A DNA stretch of 64,000 nt from Lethocerus indicus (taxonomy: Eukaryota; Arthropoda; Insecta; Hemiptera; Belostomatidae). The notes under the pieces are model-generated. The model made no database searches. It was not told where the DNA came from and was given only the letters and a program-made list of their open reading frames with translations. Below are positions 25,082 to 38,553 of the stretch, one piece after another. Position numbers and translations under genes: made by a program. Every line of letters starts with the position of its first letter. The stretch's first letter is position 1. The stretch covers positions 15,604,604 through 15,668,603 of the forward strand of contig JACDQD010000011.1 in the NCBI GenBank assembly GCA_019843655.1. The letters run 5' to 3'.

Positions 25082-27803
25082 ATATCAAGGAAAACTTCGT
25101 GTCTCCTCTCAGTATGATTAAAATTTATCGCATCGGAAATAATATTCTAAAGAAGTCCGGGGAGAAATAAAAAAAATTGGAACCATATTCGTGGACCCGT
25201 CAAGGTGATATAATTGCGGGGCTTTCGTTCGAACGTCGGGTCCATTATTGGAAGTTGAAAATGTATGGGTGGCGGGAGGGGGCCGCGACTGGAAAAGTCT
25301 TTTCCTTTATAAGACATCCTCGAGCTTTTCCTATATTAATCTCCGGGAACCTTCCTCGGTTCTTGTGAATCATTAAAGCGGTGCCAAAGACTCCCACGCT
25401 GAAATGGAATGCAGAAATACGAGCAGAACTCCCCCGCAAGCTTTTCCTTCCCTATTTACATTTTCATACTCGCCCAGAGATTAAAACGTTAATTGAGTTT
25501 TCGTTCCATTAAGCGTTTACGCTCGAACAATTATCCGTATAACTTGATTGAAGTGTATATTGTTTTATGAACGGATATTTTTTTATATATTTATTTTTCT
25601 GCCGACAGAAAAGATAATATTAATTGGTAATTAATTTTTCGGAAATTAATAATAGTATATCTAAACATCCTATAAACAGTAATTTGAATGCGAAATATAA
25701 TTAATTCGATACGAACGGAATAGCGGTATCAGATATTGTGGTCCGCCTACCGCCTGGACCCGATTAGACTCACGAATTAAATGAATTTGTTGGCACATAC
25801 ACCGCATGACGGTTCTTTCTGTTTTCGGGTAAGACGTGATAATAGAGCTGTAATCAATATCCGTATACACCCTGGGGTTTTCTTTAATTATATTTGCTAA
25901 ATAATGCACAAGATCGGATCGAGTTGCGTCCAACTAAAACAGGCTAATTTCTCGGGCAGGAATTTAAGGTAAATGTGGTAATAAGTTAAACGCCCGCTTA
26001 AAAAAAAGTATATATATATAATTTTTTTTAAATAAGAAAGGGAAGTGGGAGCGGTTGGGGCCAAAGGCTGTTAAGCCGTCAGTTTGGGGTAAATGAGGTG
26101 GAAATAAACTGTTTTACACGCAACCGGCCCGGCTGGGGACGGGCTCGTCCTTGCGCTATGGGGCCGACTGCCATTGTGCCCCCATAGCCCCATTGTCGCT
26201 CTCGACACAATTTATCATATTTAATACTAAGCCACCTGCTCGACCGGCGAGACCCCGCAGTCGGCGCTCTGGCTCTGGGGGCCGCGGGGTGCTGAACATC
26301 GGCGACGGGGCCAAACCCCCCGGGGTTTTTAAACCGGCGAGGGGCGAGACACCCCTCGCTCTTCATTAAGTAATAGTCCATCATTAAGGAAATGGAAATT
26401 CGCGGCTATACTACACGGGGCAGACCGACCGACGATGGGGGGGGGAGATCCCATTATGGGTCCCGGGTCCCATTTAGCACCGGGCGAATGGGTACTTTTG
26501 TGTAGGTCGACATAAGGGGTGCGGGGAGGGTGTGAATCAGAGCGGACGACATTTATAAAACTGTTTTTCAGCGGTCCTAAAACGATCGCGATCGGCCGAA
26601 ACTCAACAGCGACTTATTGAACAATTTAAATAATCGATAGGAATTAATTGACTAGCTTATAGACTAGAGTCAAAGCGTATAAATATAACTTAATATATAT
26701 TTGAATAAATTTCAACTTTATATGCTTCGAGAGGTCACTCTTGAGGAATTTCTTTATCTGTATGCAAATGAGAAATTAAATTATCGGAGAATTGTTAAAA
26801 CCCCACCTATAGGTTGGAATCGAGACCGACTAGAAAAGCCTAAGAGCGATATGCGAATTCCATACATATGAATTGTAATATTTACTTCACATTTTAGTGT
26901 TTACATTGAAACCGTTGTTGAAGATAATTTCTGAATTAGAGAACTAATTCTCTAGGAGAATGGCGTCATCGGTGGGGAGTCGAGGCCGACAGGTTCATTT
27001 TCTTCTTTAATATTCTCTTTTTTAGCCTGTCCAAGTAAAATAGATAGAAAGGGAAAGAGCCCAGTATATAACTTATTATGTACTATATCATTATATATAA
27101 GAACGAGTATAAATTGAATGATTGAGACCGGTCCACAGCGAGATATCAGAGAGAGGTATATTTGTTCGCGTAGACACAAGCCGGGAACAAATCATTTCTA
27201 GCAACTGCCACGAACCGAGCCCAATAAACATGTTTAATTTCACACTGGGGCTGTGCCGTTAGGGCAAGTTAATTGCTGCTTAGTTGCGTAGGCGGAGACG
27301 TGGGACGTCGTCGGCGGGGACGGTCGACCGGAGGCGTTGGAGAAGTTGAAGTGACCGGCCGATGACTCGACGGCCCGAGTCCTTAATTTGAGCCTTCAAT
27401 TTCTGTATAATAGTCGGTTCGGATAATTGAATTCGACGATATTTCTTTTACGACCGCAGGCATCAGTATGAACTGTGTAATTAACTGGAAATTAAAACCC
27501 AGAAAATTCCGTGGCGTCGGAACATATGTTATAACGTTTCTACAATATTTCTTTTACATTTGGGTAAAGAGTAAAATGTTTTGGCTTGGCTCATATTCTT
27601 GGATGTTCGTCCTTATCCGGACATTGGTGAAAACACTTCTGAGGTACAAGAAGCGCGTTAATATATATTTATTTATTATTATTATATAATAGAATACTAA
27701 AGAACCTTAACATAACATACGTCGCTGCCTCCACTCGGTACCAACAACTCTCTCTTGTCGGCCTGTACTACAGTTTTGGGGTATCATGAGAAGTACAAGA
27801 ATG

Positions 27804-27836
27804 GGAAAAGCTCATTAACGTTAATAAGCTTTTTCC
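27804..27836. repeat. 33-bp imperfect palindrome
   Basis: The left arm GGAAAAGCTCATTAAC and the right arm GTTAATAAGCTTTTTCC are reverse complements except for one substitution and one extra T. The centre is AACGTT. A sequence at 28342-28370 shares the right half (TTAATGAGCTTTTTCC) and its own CTCATTAA/TTAATGAG core, but not the left outer arm. Confidence 0.75.
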
Positions 27837-28304
27837 TGGACGCCGGCTCGAAGATAGAAAACCTATCGGGGCGTAACGAATTTATACGTCACGGGTGGAT
27901 CTTGGGGTGGGCCTCTTCATAAAAGTGGAATCCCCTCCTTTCAGTGCCCAAACGTTAAAAATTCAATTCCCCGAATTCGACCTACATTTGTGATAAGGGA
28001 AGTTTTATAAATATGAGGTTAATGTTTTTTCTTTGTGTTCATGTGCTCAACAGGAAATACACGGGCGTAATATAGCCGCTATAAGCAACTGAATCCAGTT
28101 GTGCGCCAATTTATACAACATATGTAATTTCAATTCCCTCCATATTGAGGACGTTATTATTATATCTCAGCAACAGTTAAAACATACATATTAATATTGT
28201 AGGATAGTTAAAGAAACGGCAGGAGTCTAGCGTAAAGCCTGTAGGAATAATTTACTCTGAAAAGGAATAAAAGGGAACGTTTTTATGGGAAATATGAGTG
28301 GGCC

Positions 28305-28347
28305 TCTCTTTCTCTCACACTCTCTCTTCCTCTCTCTCACTCTCATT
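28305..28347. repeat. CT-rich low-complexity tract
   Basis: Imperfect CT/CTCA repeats with few purines on the plus strand. It runs directly into the shorter palindrome at 28342-28370. Confidence 0.8.
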
Positions 28348-30024
28348 AAACTTAATGAGCTTTTTCCGGGTTTGACATCGACCCCCACCCCCTCAGCGTT
28401 GCCAACCAACCATTCCGGGTTTCAGCTTTCGTAAAATGGGAAACATCATCGGACCGGAAATAATTTTACACGGCCAGGAAAAAGTAGAGTCATTATAAAA
28501 ATGGAATGCGTTGTTAAGAGGATTAAAAAGTGAGTCCGACTTTGGTGAACAATATTAAACGCCAAAATGTCTTTTCCAGTAGTGTCCGGGTCCGCTTTTC
28601 TCCGGTCCGACCTGAGACTCACTGTAAGAGATATAAATTACATTTCAATTACATACCCCCCTCATAAATTCGCATGTAATGTATAATAATCAACTTGAAG
28701 TCCTAGATGCATCCTTCAGAAAATCCCCTATAAAAGAAAGGCCCAGTTTATAGGAATCTTGAATTCGCATTATAAGTTTTATGATTCAACGGAAACGTCA
28801 ATAATGTATTTATCTATTAGAATACGGTGTCCACCACTCATTCGAGATAAAGTATTATAACCTGGATTTCAGTCAAAATTATTCAGTAAGATTTGTGTAA
28901 TAAAACGAATGAATTTATCGTATATTTATTTTTCTCGTAGTCCATATAAACTAACATATTTTTCTGATTACAATAGGGATGTATCGAAATTTCTGGCAGA
29001 TGCTGTGACGATTTAAAAATAATATAATAAAAGGCTTTATGGATTATGGAAATTTAGAGACTCGTATGAAAATATGATTGAACCATTATGAATTGTCGGA
29101 CATGGAGGATGTATCGAGTCTTTCATGATACTGAGCCTACTGAGCGGTCCATCGGTTGATCGATCATTTATTGAAAAGTGGAGGACGAAGCCGACGATAA
29201 TAATAGGCGATTAGCAAGGGCAGCTTTCATGAATATTGGCCCAACTAGGGACAGGGCCCCAGTTCGGCCGGCGGAAAGCCGGTTTCGGGCGAGGGCTCAG
29301 AGGGAATACTTGAATAAGACGCGATTGGATTTCCCGCTTTTCCTCCTCCCTTTCGCAAACCCCGCAGCTCTTTTGTCGTCCCCGGAATCGATCCTATAAA
29401 TAATTCGCCGGCCGAAGAGCCGCCCTCACGCAGCCGGTCATTAGGCCCTTTATTCAATAACTAGACCGCTCTCTCTCCCACACTCTGATTGGTCGCACCC
29501 AAACAAGCCTCTCCGACTGTCATAAAATTGCTGTTTGAATTTATCACGAACGGTTGGGCCCGATTCGCCAATTGTTGAACGAAGCGTTCGTGGATTTTAT
29601 TTTTAAACTGCTGTTTTCATTACGTGCATAAGACATAAATCTTTGGATTAAAATGAACAACAATCCGTCATTAACTTGTAGCCTAGATATGATTAGCAGC
29701 TACTGACGATGCCGAAAGCTGTGCAAGGTATTAGAAGTACAACATTGCATTCATCTTAAAGGAAATCTGAATACGACACTATAGTGTTGAAGTTCGTTCG
29801 ACACTATTTAGATGGACCAACCCATCATTAAATGGAATGGATTGGACAGTAAATGTTCTTGTTAATGGAATGAAAAGTTGTATCAGTTTGTCAACTAACC
29901 GAAATTGTTGAAGTTTAAAGCCATATTGGAATTAAAATTTATCTCTTAAGGACATATTGGGAAGAGCACCCAAGTTCTAAGATTGTACATATATTATTTA
30001 TATATGTATATGTATATAAATAAA

Positions 30025-30028
<4 letters not shown>

Positions 30029-30069
<41 letters not shown>
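30029..30069. repeat. (TA)20 microsatellite
   Basis: About 41 bases of alternating T and A, preceded by an AT-rich lead-in (29986-30028) with TATG and TAAA variants. Confidence 0.93.
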
Positions 30070-30072
<3 letters not shown>

Positions 30073-32991
30073 GGTGATATTACATATAAATTTATGCATT
30101 GTTAATGATAATTAATTGGAAAATTGAAGGTCATCATCATTGCATGCTCTCCGATTACTCCTGCATAACGCATGATTTCATTATCCAGTCTCAAATTCGA
30201 TCACGCAGCTTAGCGTTTGTATCATCCGCCCCGTAGTGCTGCAACACGAAATATGCCACTAAACATAAATTTTTTGTCCTCTAATTTATTCTCGAAAATA
30301 CCGTTCGTGCAATTTTTTTCTGTCTCCCACAAGTGCATCGTTTCTATGTTCCATGTCTTAAGTACATTAACTAATTGAGGCGAGCGATGGGTTTTGCGGT
30401 TCAGGAATGTGTGTATGTGTTTCCGTGTTTATTTTGCGTTACCGCATAAACTTAAGGCGGGTCGTAAATTACTTACTTTCCAATCAAAGTAATGGAACCG
30501 ACTTGCACAGTGAAGTGCTCATCCGAGTTCTCTTCGCGGGATAAATCCAACTCCGCGGCGCATTCGGTCGAAACTCGAGTACAGGATGTCTGAGAATTGG
30601 GTCTTAAAGGTGACGGCCACATTTGCGAGGACCGAGTCACGAAAAAAAAAAGATTGTCACGACTATAACTCTAGGAATAATATAACGTGCCAACGATGTA
30701 TGAATATGTGAATTTTCCGAGATGAGGAAAAAACTTATCTGAAAATGTTCGGAACCACAAATCGATAATTGCATTTATACGTCCACGAATCACGCAGCGG
30801 GTCATTAAAACGAACGACCCTTCATTCACTAACTAATCGGTGCCGGCACTATGATTAGTTTCAACGGGGACTGCACGCACCCCTAATAAGCCCTCTGATC
30901 TGTCTTAAACCTGGCTTTAAATGTATCGAAAGCCGTTCGGTCCGGATGCGTTAGAAACGCTGCGGGCATCAAAAATGCGCAGAGTGCTAATTTAGAAGGA
31001 CTTCCAGGAGCCGATTACGGACCGCGCGTCGCCGAAAAAATCTCGAGACGGGCGTTAAAAGCAGAAATCAAATTCCCATTTACATTTCTCCGCCCGCACA
31101 GCAATTAGCCATTTGGCCCATAAAATAAAGGACATTCAGGTGCGTCTTTCAATAACCAACCATTTCACACCGTTTGTTGTCTAATATCATATCTGTACAC
31201 ACTAGAATAATTGTCAACAAAACAACATTTAAATTAATTTACTTAATCACTTTAATTATTAAAAGTTGTAACTGGTTTCCGTATTTATATCCAATAATAT
31301 GTCTACATTAATGAAAAAATTCTTTCTCGCTGAGGATCAGCTCCTCGTCCAACAGGCGCCAAGCTGATGGATTAGGAGTCGACATTAAATAATCGCCGAA
31401 AATATTTGTTAGCGTTGAAGATCAAAGCGGGCCTTCCGGAGAAAGCGTTCTCCCCCTGTAGTTTTTTAATGGTTTACGAGCCTCGGAATGCACAATGGAT
31501 GCGGTCGGTGTAAAATTGTTTCCACTTAGTCCGGGCGGGGAGCCGGTCAAATTACGATGGGCGCGGGGGGGGGGAGGGAAATTACCATTTCTACGATGCT
31601 AATTGCGGCCGCGGAGCACAGATTGGCTCGCAGTTATTCCCGGCGTGGAAGTGGAAGAGTTCCAGGCTTCGGGAATCGGGGTCCGAGGCGAAACGCCGAG
31701 TGTGAGACCAGAACCAGAAGTATTTAGGCGTTCGGCAACGGTGATTCACCCGCCCCATGCCCTCCGCCCAGTTTATCTCCACTCTTCAGATTTGTTCAAA
31801 AACATCATCCCTTCGGGCTGCTGCATTGTCGTTTATTTTGTTTGTTCTAATCAGAAACGGGAGAGATGTCTGTAATGCCAGTTCACGGCAATATCTCTAC
31901 GTTGCATCAGTTGCAGATTGCTCTGGGACTTCACTTGTATTTAATTCTAGAAACATTGGAAGAAAATGTATAATAGGCATGTTATTGAAGCCAATTCACT
32001 GATCAACTTTGAGAATGATCGCAGAAAAATAATTTTCTACCTTCTAGTTTCACAAAGTTACGTTATCCCCAAAATGTTATTTTATCCCATAAAAATTATG
32101 TTTCCTATTATTCAATATTAATTTTCCGTCATCCGTTTAAACAACATCCAGAGTGGAAAACCCTCGAGCCAAATAAGAATCTTCTTCATTACTTTTCTTA
32201 TCTAATATTTTTTCACCACTCCAATACGAACAGCCCGACCAGCACTATAATTCTCGGATTATAAGGCGAATCAGTTATTAGGAGGAAATAAGACATCCAG
32301 GACAGGAGGGAAAAAATAATGTTTTATTCGATTAGGGACTGGAAGGTACCGTTGAAGGTCGCGCTTCCAAAATTTCTATAATGGGGATCCTGTTTGGACC
32401 CGGTCCATTTAGAGGGCGATCGCCATTTCACCGGAGTTAATTTACTGGGGGGGGTTTAACCGCACCGAAGCGCGTTCTCGTTTTATCCGGGGGAGCGGGC
32501 GCGTGCGTTCCGCCGACAGACAGGAACTCCGGGACGAGAAGCGTTTATACAGTCCGAAATAGAAGTGGCGGGCGAGTCCCGGCAGGACACGGTTGGTAGG
32601 CCAACCGCTCAGCGCCTCGCCCAATTCGAGCCACACGATGAAGACACTTTTTTTCGGAGATCCGTCGGTTTTTTCGGCCCGACGTCGAGTAGGAGGCCGG
32701 CCGGAGACGGTGCCAAAACACGCCCAAAAAGCGAGACAGATCGGCATAATTGGAGCCGCGCGATGAATCAATTCATGGACCCTATTTTCAGCATAGTTAG
32801 CCCAACAGTTTTTGTGCGAAAGTCGTTTCGACTAAATGGTCAATGAGAGTAAATTAACTTTTTGTAATATTTCACGGCCCTTTATCCAATTTACGGGTAC
32901 CGCTCTGCAATCATTCAGGTGTTACACGAAGTCTCCGTTTATATTGATTTAAAATCCACCCATCGGTGGTACTGGTACTCCTCACACTCCC

Positions 32992-33213
32992 TCACGAGGT
33001 GAAGAAATCGCGTGCCCATTTCCTCTTAGGGCGGCGTTCGGGATTTTCACGACGGTGACAGGAGGAGAGGTGTCGAATCAAAGGATTGGAGTTGATGGAA
33101 TAGTTTGGAACGGAAGGATTTATATCCTTCAGCAGAGGAAGCTACTGGTTCGTGAACCAGAGTCGGGGCTTTCAAATCGGAATGGATTGTGCGGTTAGAT
33201 GCATAAGGAGGGA
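32992..33213 (-). pseudogene. Diverged Jockey-type retrotransposon ORF2 tail (copy 3)
   Basis: Read on the minus strand, 33208 downwards gives PYASNRTIHSDLK, matching the YVSN(R/H)T(V/I)HHDLNIP block of copies 1 and 2. This is followed by Tyr-Lys-Ser-Phe-Arg-Ser-Lys-Leu-Phe-His, which aligns with the KSRF(M/L)KFHSRL block. After one frame change near the QLQSFDS segment, the next frame reads RRENPERRPKRKWARDFFTS and stops at 32992-32994. That end matches the RRLKRRWPSDLLSP end of copy 1. Order, spacing and basic tail all fit the extreme C-terminus of a Jockey-type ORF2. Sequence divergence from copies 1 and 2 is large, so this is probably a related but different or older family. The edges of the element, its 3' UTR and any target-site duplication could not be defined. 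It contains two short hairpins (33113-33130 and 33145-33160). Confidence 0.75.
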
Positions 33214-35352
33214 TGTGTATTAATTCATTTTATTTCAATTTTAATAGATCGGATGTATTGTAGTGTAAAGTAATTGCATCTTTTTCATATACCAATGAAT
33301 TTGATAGATTATTTGAACAGTCCATAAATTCAGAAGTGCAATCTGAGTTATATAAAAGTATACAAATACCGACAGCCGTGAAATAGCATAATTTTCACGA
33401 ATTCGGTCATTTATATAATTACTGTGTATAATTATATAATGATCTCATTTTGTTTTTTGCCCGTCCAGAACATAATTCGCGCTTCAATTTACGGCCGTGT
33501 AGAAAACAGGCGTCCGTCCAAGAAATAAACGCCTTTTTCCACTTTCTCCGTTTTTTCTGTCCCCGCTAAAAAAAAATGCGCCAGAAGACCGGGCTACACT
33601 TTTAATTAAAATGAACCCAATTACAGCCGCCTAATGACTTCCAGAAAATAACCGGTACCGTGAATTATATTCGCGTTCTTTAGCCCTGGAAACTATAGCG
33701 GGGTCGAGGGGTCGCCAGTAAAGTTTCGGCTTAAAGTTTCGCCAATATCGAGACGCTGAGTGGAGGCGGGGGGCCCCCCCACCATAAATCGCTCCGCGTT
33801 TCCTCATCAGCATAGAATTTTCTCCAGGAAGCGAAACTTTAAAGGCGCCGCTGGTTGGGGGCTTTAATATTTGGCTGCCTAGGTATCATTAATATTGATG
33901 TTAGACCTAGAATAATAATATATTTTTCAATCTTTCTTAGATTGTGAAAGTGGTCGCATTTGTCTTTTTTCTAGCCATTATTTACTAATTATCAAAGGGT
34001 GGAAAGGACACTTTAAGCTTTTGAAAAATAATTTTCATTTCGTTAAAATTATTTCATGTTTTATAAATAGAAGATTTTTATAGAAAAGTTAGAAATAGTA
34101 CATGTAACCCGTTTGCGATGATAAATTAATGTACGGCAAACCATAAATTTATTTTAACTGGGTGATAGTAAAAATATTAAATAAATAGCCTAGTTAGTTG
34201 TAAGAGAAATATGGACTTGTAATTCGTAAAAGTTCTCGACGTTATAACCTATCTGTCGGATATAAACGGTCGGGAGACGACTGGAAATGCGAGGCAGGAA
34301 AAGTGGAAAGCCGGGAAATAGACTCGCGTCCCGTCCAGAGATAATTCGTCGCGAGGAATCCACATAATTGAAAGTCCCTCGAAGCGAGCTGGCGCTTATT
34401 AAAAGGGGAATTCTTATTGTCTCCCGAGGGTCGGCCAAATCGATATCACTTTTTTCTTATATCGGGGAGTTTCATCGGCCCGAAAAATTGGTTCACGACC
34501 GGCATCCGAATTGCTTTCAAACCGATTAGTCCCCAACTTCTTCACAGACTTATATACCGCCGTGAGGCAAAAAAATTCCGGCCGACATAATTTCAGAAAT
34601 ATATTTCTTCGAGGTGGATATCTTAACTTTATTATATCCTATTGAATACAGTACAACGATTCCGGTTTATAGATAAACAATTAACAGCAGGTCTCGATAC
34701 TGTGACCTCCGGAATTGTAGTCTGCATTTTCTCTGAACCCCCTCCAATTTTGGCGGCTATATGAGCTCACTATATGAGTAGGTTGTGAAATACAGGGCGG
34801 ATGATTATGCGGAGAATGTATCTATTGAAAAAGTGAAATTAGAATTGTTTGTTCTCAAAGTTAATTTAAATTCTCAAACGATGACCTGATTGTCTATCAG
34901 GTCTTCTACTGAAATTCTTCCTCTCGCCACATTGCCGTAATTTAAAACCGTCTCTAATTACGGGCAGCCTTACAAGTAAATGCACTTTCTTAGAGGTGCA
35001 ATTAATACGAAACAAATTAATTCGAATGAACGTCCTGCAGCTATATAAACCCTGCACTGTTATTATTAGAAGCTTTAATTTGTACATAAGCCTAAAACAT
35101 AAAATTTCCAATATGAATGAAAGAGTGATCGAACCGTCGGCCAATCAACGGGATACCGGTCTGACCGGAGGACAAGGACGAAGCCGAATAAAGTTATTCG
35201 GAGGACGGAGATATTCAGGAGGCGAAAAATATTCAAAGGCACCGACAGAGGCGAGATAATTATATCGTTCGCCTTTTAATAGGCGACTGACTCAATCAAT
35301 CAATCTCAATCTAAGATTCTCGGAAAACAGCCTTGGCCTATGTTGCTCTGCC

Positions 35353-35354
<2 letters not shown>

Positions 35355-35413
<59 letters not shown>
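35355..35413. repeat. (TA)29 microsatellite
   Basis: About 59 bases of alternating T and A, then ATGTATACATACAT variants to about 35427. It is the third long TA tract in the window. Confidence 0.94.
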
Positions 35414-35417
<4 letters not shown>

Positions 35418-36854
35418 ACATACATATTCTCTATTGTGTATATGTAAGCGAGGGAATGGGCTGTACCATAATCTATTAGTGATCAAAAGCCTCAGAGAGC
35501 CAAGTTTTATCGCGGAAGACTTCAGGAATATCAAATTCATTCCGTCCTAAGAAGTTTCGAATTTTACATTTTACAAAAAAAAATGAACCCAATTTTTTCC
35601 CTACCCCCTTCACCAGTGCCAGAACCGGTACTGTTTATTACTTCAAAATATATTCTTCGGCACATCGTTGTAAACAATTACTGTAAAATGTTATTAATGT
35701 GGTCTTGAGATTTTAAAAGGGAGGAATTTTAAACGGGCGCTGCAATGTAGTATTCTCGTGGAAAAACATTTTAAACGTACAAAACTTATTTTGACACGTG
35801 CTCGTTATAAATATAACATCTTTCCTTCATTATTTCCTACATCACTTATTTATATAATATCCTGTAATAAATAACGAAGAAATGATAAATACATATTTAA
35901 TTTTCTGGAGGATTTGCCTTCAATTCTGCCAAAAAGCAGGTTTTCCTCTCCGGCTTGTCCCGCAATTGACTGAAAAGCTAATAAATTTATTTGAGGTTTA
36001 CAGCCGCCGTCGAGGAAAACTAAGAGGGGGAATTATAAGTCTATGGAAGATAAAGTAATTAACTTCTGGAGGAAAATCTCCACTAAAGCTCGGGGCAGAC
36101 AAGGGGGGATGACACAAATCCCAAGTTCAATCATTGTCCGAGGTGTTAGGATTAAATTTAATGAAACTCAAATAATCTTTAACCCCAATTTACATTTACT
36201 ACCTGGGGCCGAATTACACTCCTTTGTTTTCCCAGTTTAAAGGTTCTACGGCTGGAAAGTCGGGAATTATAAATTTGTAATCAATCCTATAAAATGTTTA
36301 TAACAGCATTCTCTTCGTAGTTTGTATCTTAATTTAGGCATCTTACTGTGATATTCGAATAACAGTAAATTGCGTGTAGAGTGATTGAAGTTTGAATATA
36401 GGTTTTATTTTAAACATTTTTATGTATTTAATAAAAACCGGTTTCTGCCGCTCTATCGTCAGTGAGGGCGACAGAAAAAACTACGGTAGTACAAATAATT
36501 GTGTAATATTTTCAAAATAAAAATGCACGTTCCTTTCTTGAATGACCCTTATATTTTGAATCGGTTAAATTGTATATAATTCTACGTACGCTACGCTGTG
36601 TCAAAGTGGAGAACGAGCCTTCAAAATTCATTGTGACAGAAGGGTTGAAATAATCATCGGCGGAAAAAGACGGTGAAGGCGGAGGCGGTTTTTCGGCGTT
36701 CCCAAGACAAATTGGACGGCGGGATCCCATCGCTAGGAGAGCCCCGGCGGTAGATATTCCTTTCCCCTTGAATGATGAGGCCGGCTCTGCCGTGGGCCAC
36801 GACCCCGTCGTCCAAAAAGACACCCCTTTAGGGCGCCTGTTTTTATATCTGGGG

Positions 36855-36868
36855 AGAGAGAGAGAGAG
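36855..36868 (+). repeat. (AG)n microsatellite
   Basis: About seven AG units following GGGG. It is short and of no special note. Confidence 0.8.
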
Positions 36869-38527
36869 ATGTCCAGGTGTTGGGGCAAAAAACTCGTTGG
36901 GGGGCTGAAATCTCACCTTCCCTCCCCTAACCCCGAACTGAGCGATTATAATGTATTACCGGTCTCGACATACCGCCCTCGGACCCTTTCCGAGCCGGCT
37001 TTTATTGGACGGCACTTTACGGCCGTCGCAATGCAAGAGATGCAATTGAAAATATGGAGCGTCGTAAAATTTATTCCCTCCGCCCCGGTAGGCCGTTTAA
37101 CGGCCGGTTAGGTGGAACAAATCACCTTGTGACTATAGGATAAGCCCAATTGCTAGGCCGCTACAATTGGATTGACCGAACAGAACTTGTAATAGCCTAT
37201 AAAGTACAGAAAAGTTTAAAATACAGAATTACCGAATCGCTACAGAGTACGGTTTGACAGGAAGAATTATAATATTATTTGGAATATAGAGAATATACGA
37301 ATGAAACTTATAAATTGGCCGCCCTCATTAACGCAGATTTCATACCGGTTGTTATCGCGATCTGTCGAGTGTATGTGACACGGCTTGGGGCCGGCGGAGT
37401 TTGCCTTGAGCACAAAGGGTTGAGGCCCGCATTTCCTCATAACGGCATTTCCTCTGAACTTATCTAATCGGGCCGCCTCTGTCTCCGCTACGGCCCAACT
37501 TGGGCGATGAGCAGGGGCCGCTCCACCCCCCCCCCACCATCACCCCAAAGACCGGAGTTTGTTTCTTCGGGTTCCTCCTTTAAAAGACTTTTCGACGGAT
37601 TCCTTTAATTCAATTTTCTCCTGACCACCTGCTATGTGCCGTGGAGGGGAGGAAAAAGGAAAAAGCGCCTTTTATTTCACGAAACGGCGCTGAGGAAGGC
37701 TTCGTTTCCAACCGAAGGGCCGAATCCTGCACACCACCCCACCACCCCCCATACCATGGAGATTGTCGGTTTTATCTCCTTTTCCTCCTTCTTTTCTTCG
37801 CTCTTTGCACCATTTTAGATCAGATAAACTGCCACGGAGAATAGGACCTTCTTATTTTCAGCCCTTTTTCCCCGCCCGTTCGACAATTTTTTTAACGTTC
37901 TTCAACCATCAATTTTCCCAATTATAAATAACTTAGGTTGTGCCAAAGCGAAACGGCAATGATAAACTAGCTAATGAAATATCACTCTTCTTTATTAAGT
38001 TCATCCAGATATGTAAGCTTTCACGCATAGGAGGAGGGGGCGCACTTTCGATGATAGACCAACGATAAAAATGGGCTAAGGTAGGCCTCGCCGTCGGGGC
38101 AGAGGAGCTCCGTGGGCCGGGGTCGTTAGTCGGAGGAGGGCGGGGTACCGCTATCGTTAACGGCCCTCACTATAATGGCGTTATCGCGGCCTTTTGTGGG
38201 AAAACGGTATAATTTCAGCCCAAGTACAGATTGAGCGTTGAGGGGAACAATAGCCGACCGATATATCAGAACTCATAATAGCAAATTGTGTAGCCAAATT
38301 GCCTACAACATCCAGTGCCGGAAATGTCAACGAGGATATAATTATTTATATATTTTTTCGACCGTATAAAAATAATATCTTTCGGGAGAGGAAAAAAATT
38401 TCCCTGTCACATATAATAACGACGGCTGGAGGCTGGGAAATTAATCGGATCTGGGAAAGGTAGAGGATTGCGATAGGGTGACGGAAAATTCAATTGAGTG
38501 TGGCACGTCGTTGAGTGAACCGCCTAA

Positions 38528-38553
38528 GGGAGGGAGGGAGGGAGGGGGGCGAG
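38528..38553 (+). repeat. (GGGA)n tract
   Basis: Four or five GGGA units followed by a G6 run and CGAGGG. The spacing fits the G-quadruplex pattern on the plus strand. Confidence 0.8.

Larger units (their letters stand above)
25082..32985. other. Gene-free segment
   Basis: No supported gene; no frame resembles a protein family. It contains a G9 run (26437-26445), a pair of related palindromic sequences at 27804-27836 and 28342-28370, a CT-rich patch (28305-28347), a TA tract near 30.03-30.07 kb, and G-runs at 31565-31574 and 32447-32454. The stretch 29970-30070 is unusually AT-rich. No tRNA or conserved RNA was recognised. Confidence 0.65.

Noticed and set aside
36512..36916. 134-codon minus-strand frame
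   Set aside because: Composition is driven by GC-rich, low-complexity DNA (Pro/Ser-rich), with no domain, no splice context and no codon pattern that sets it apart from antisense frames.
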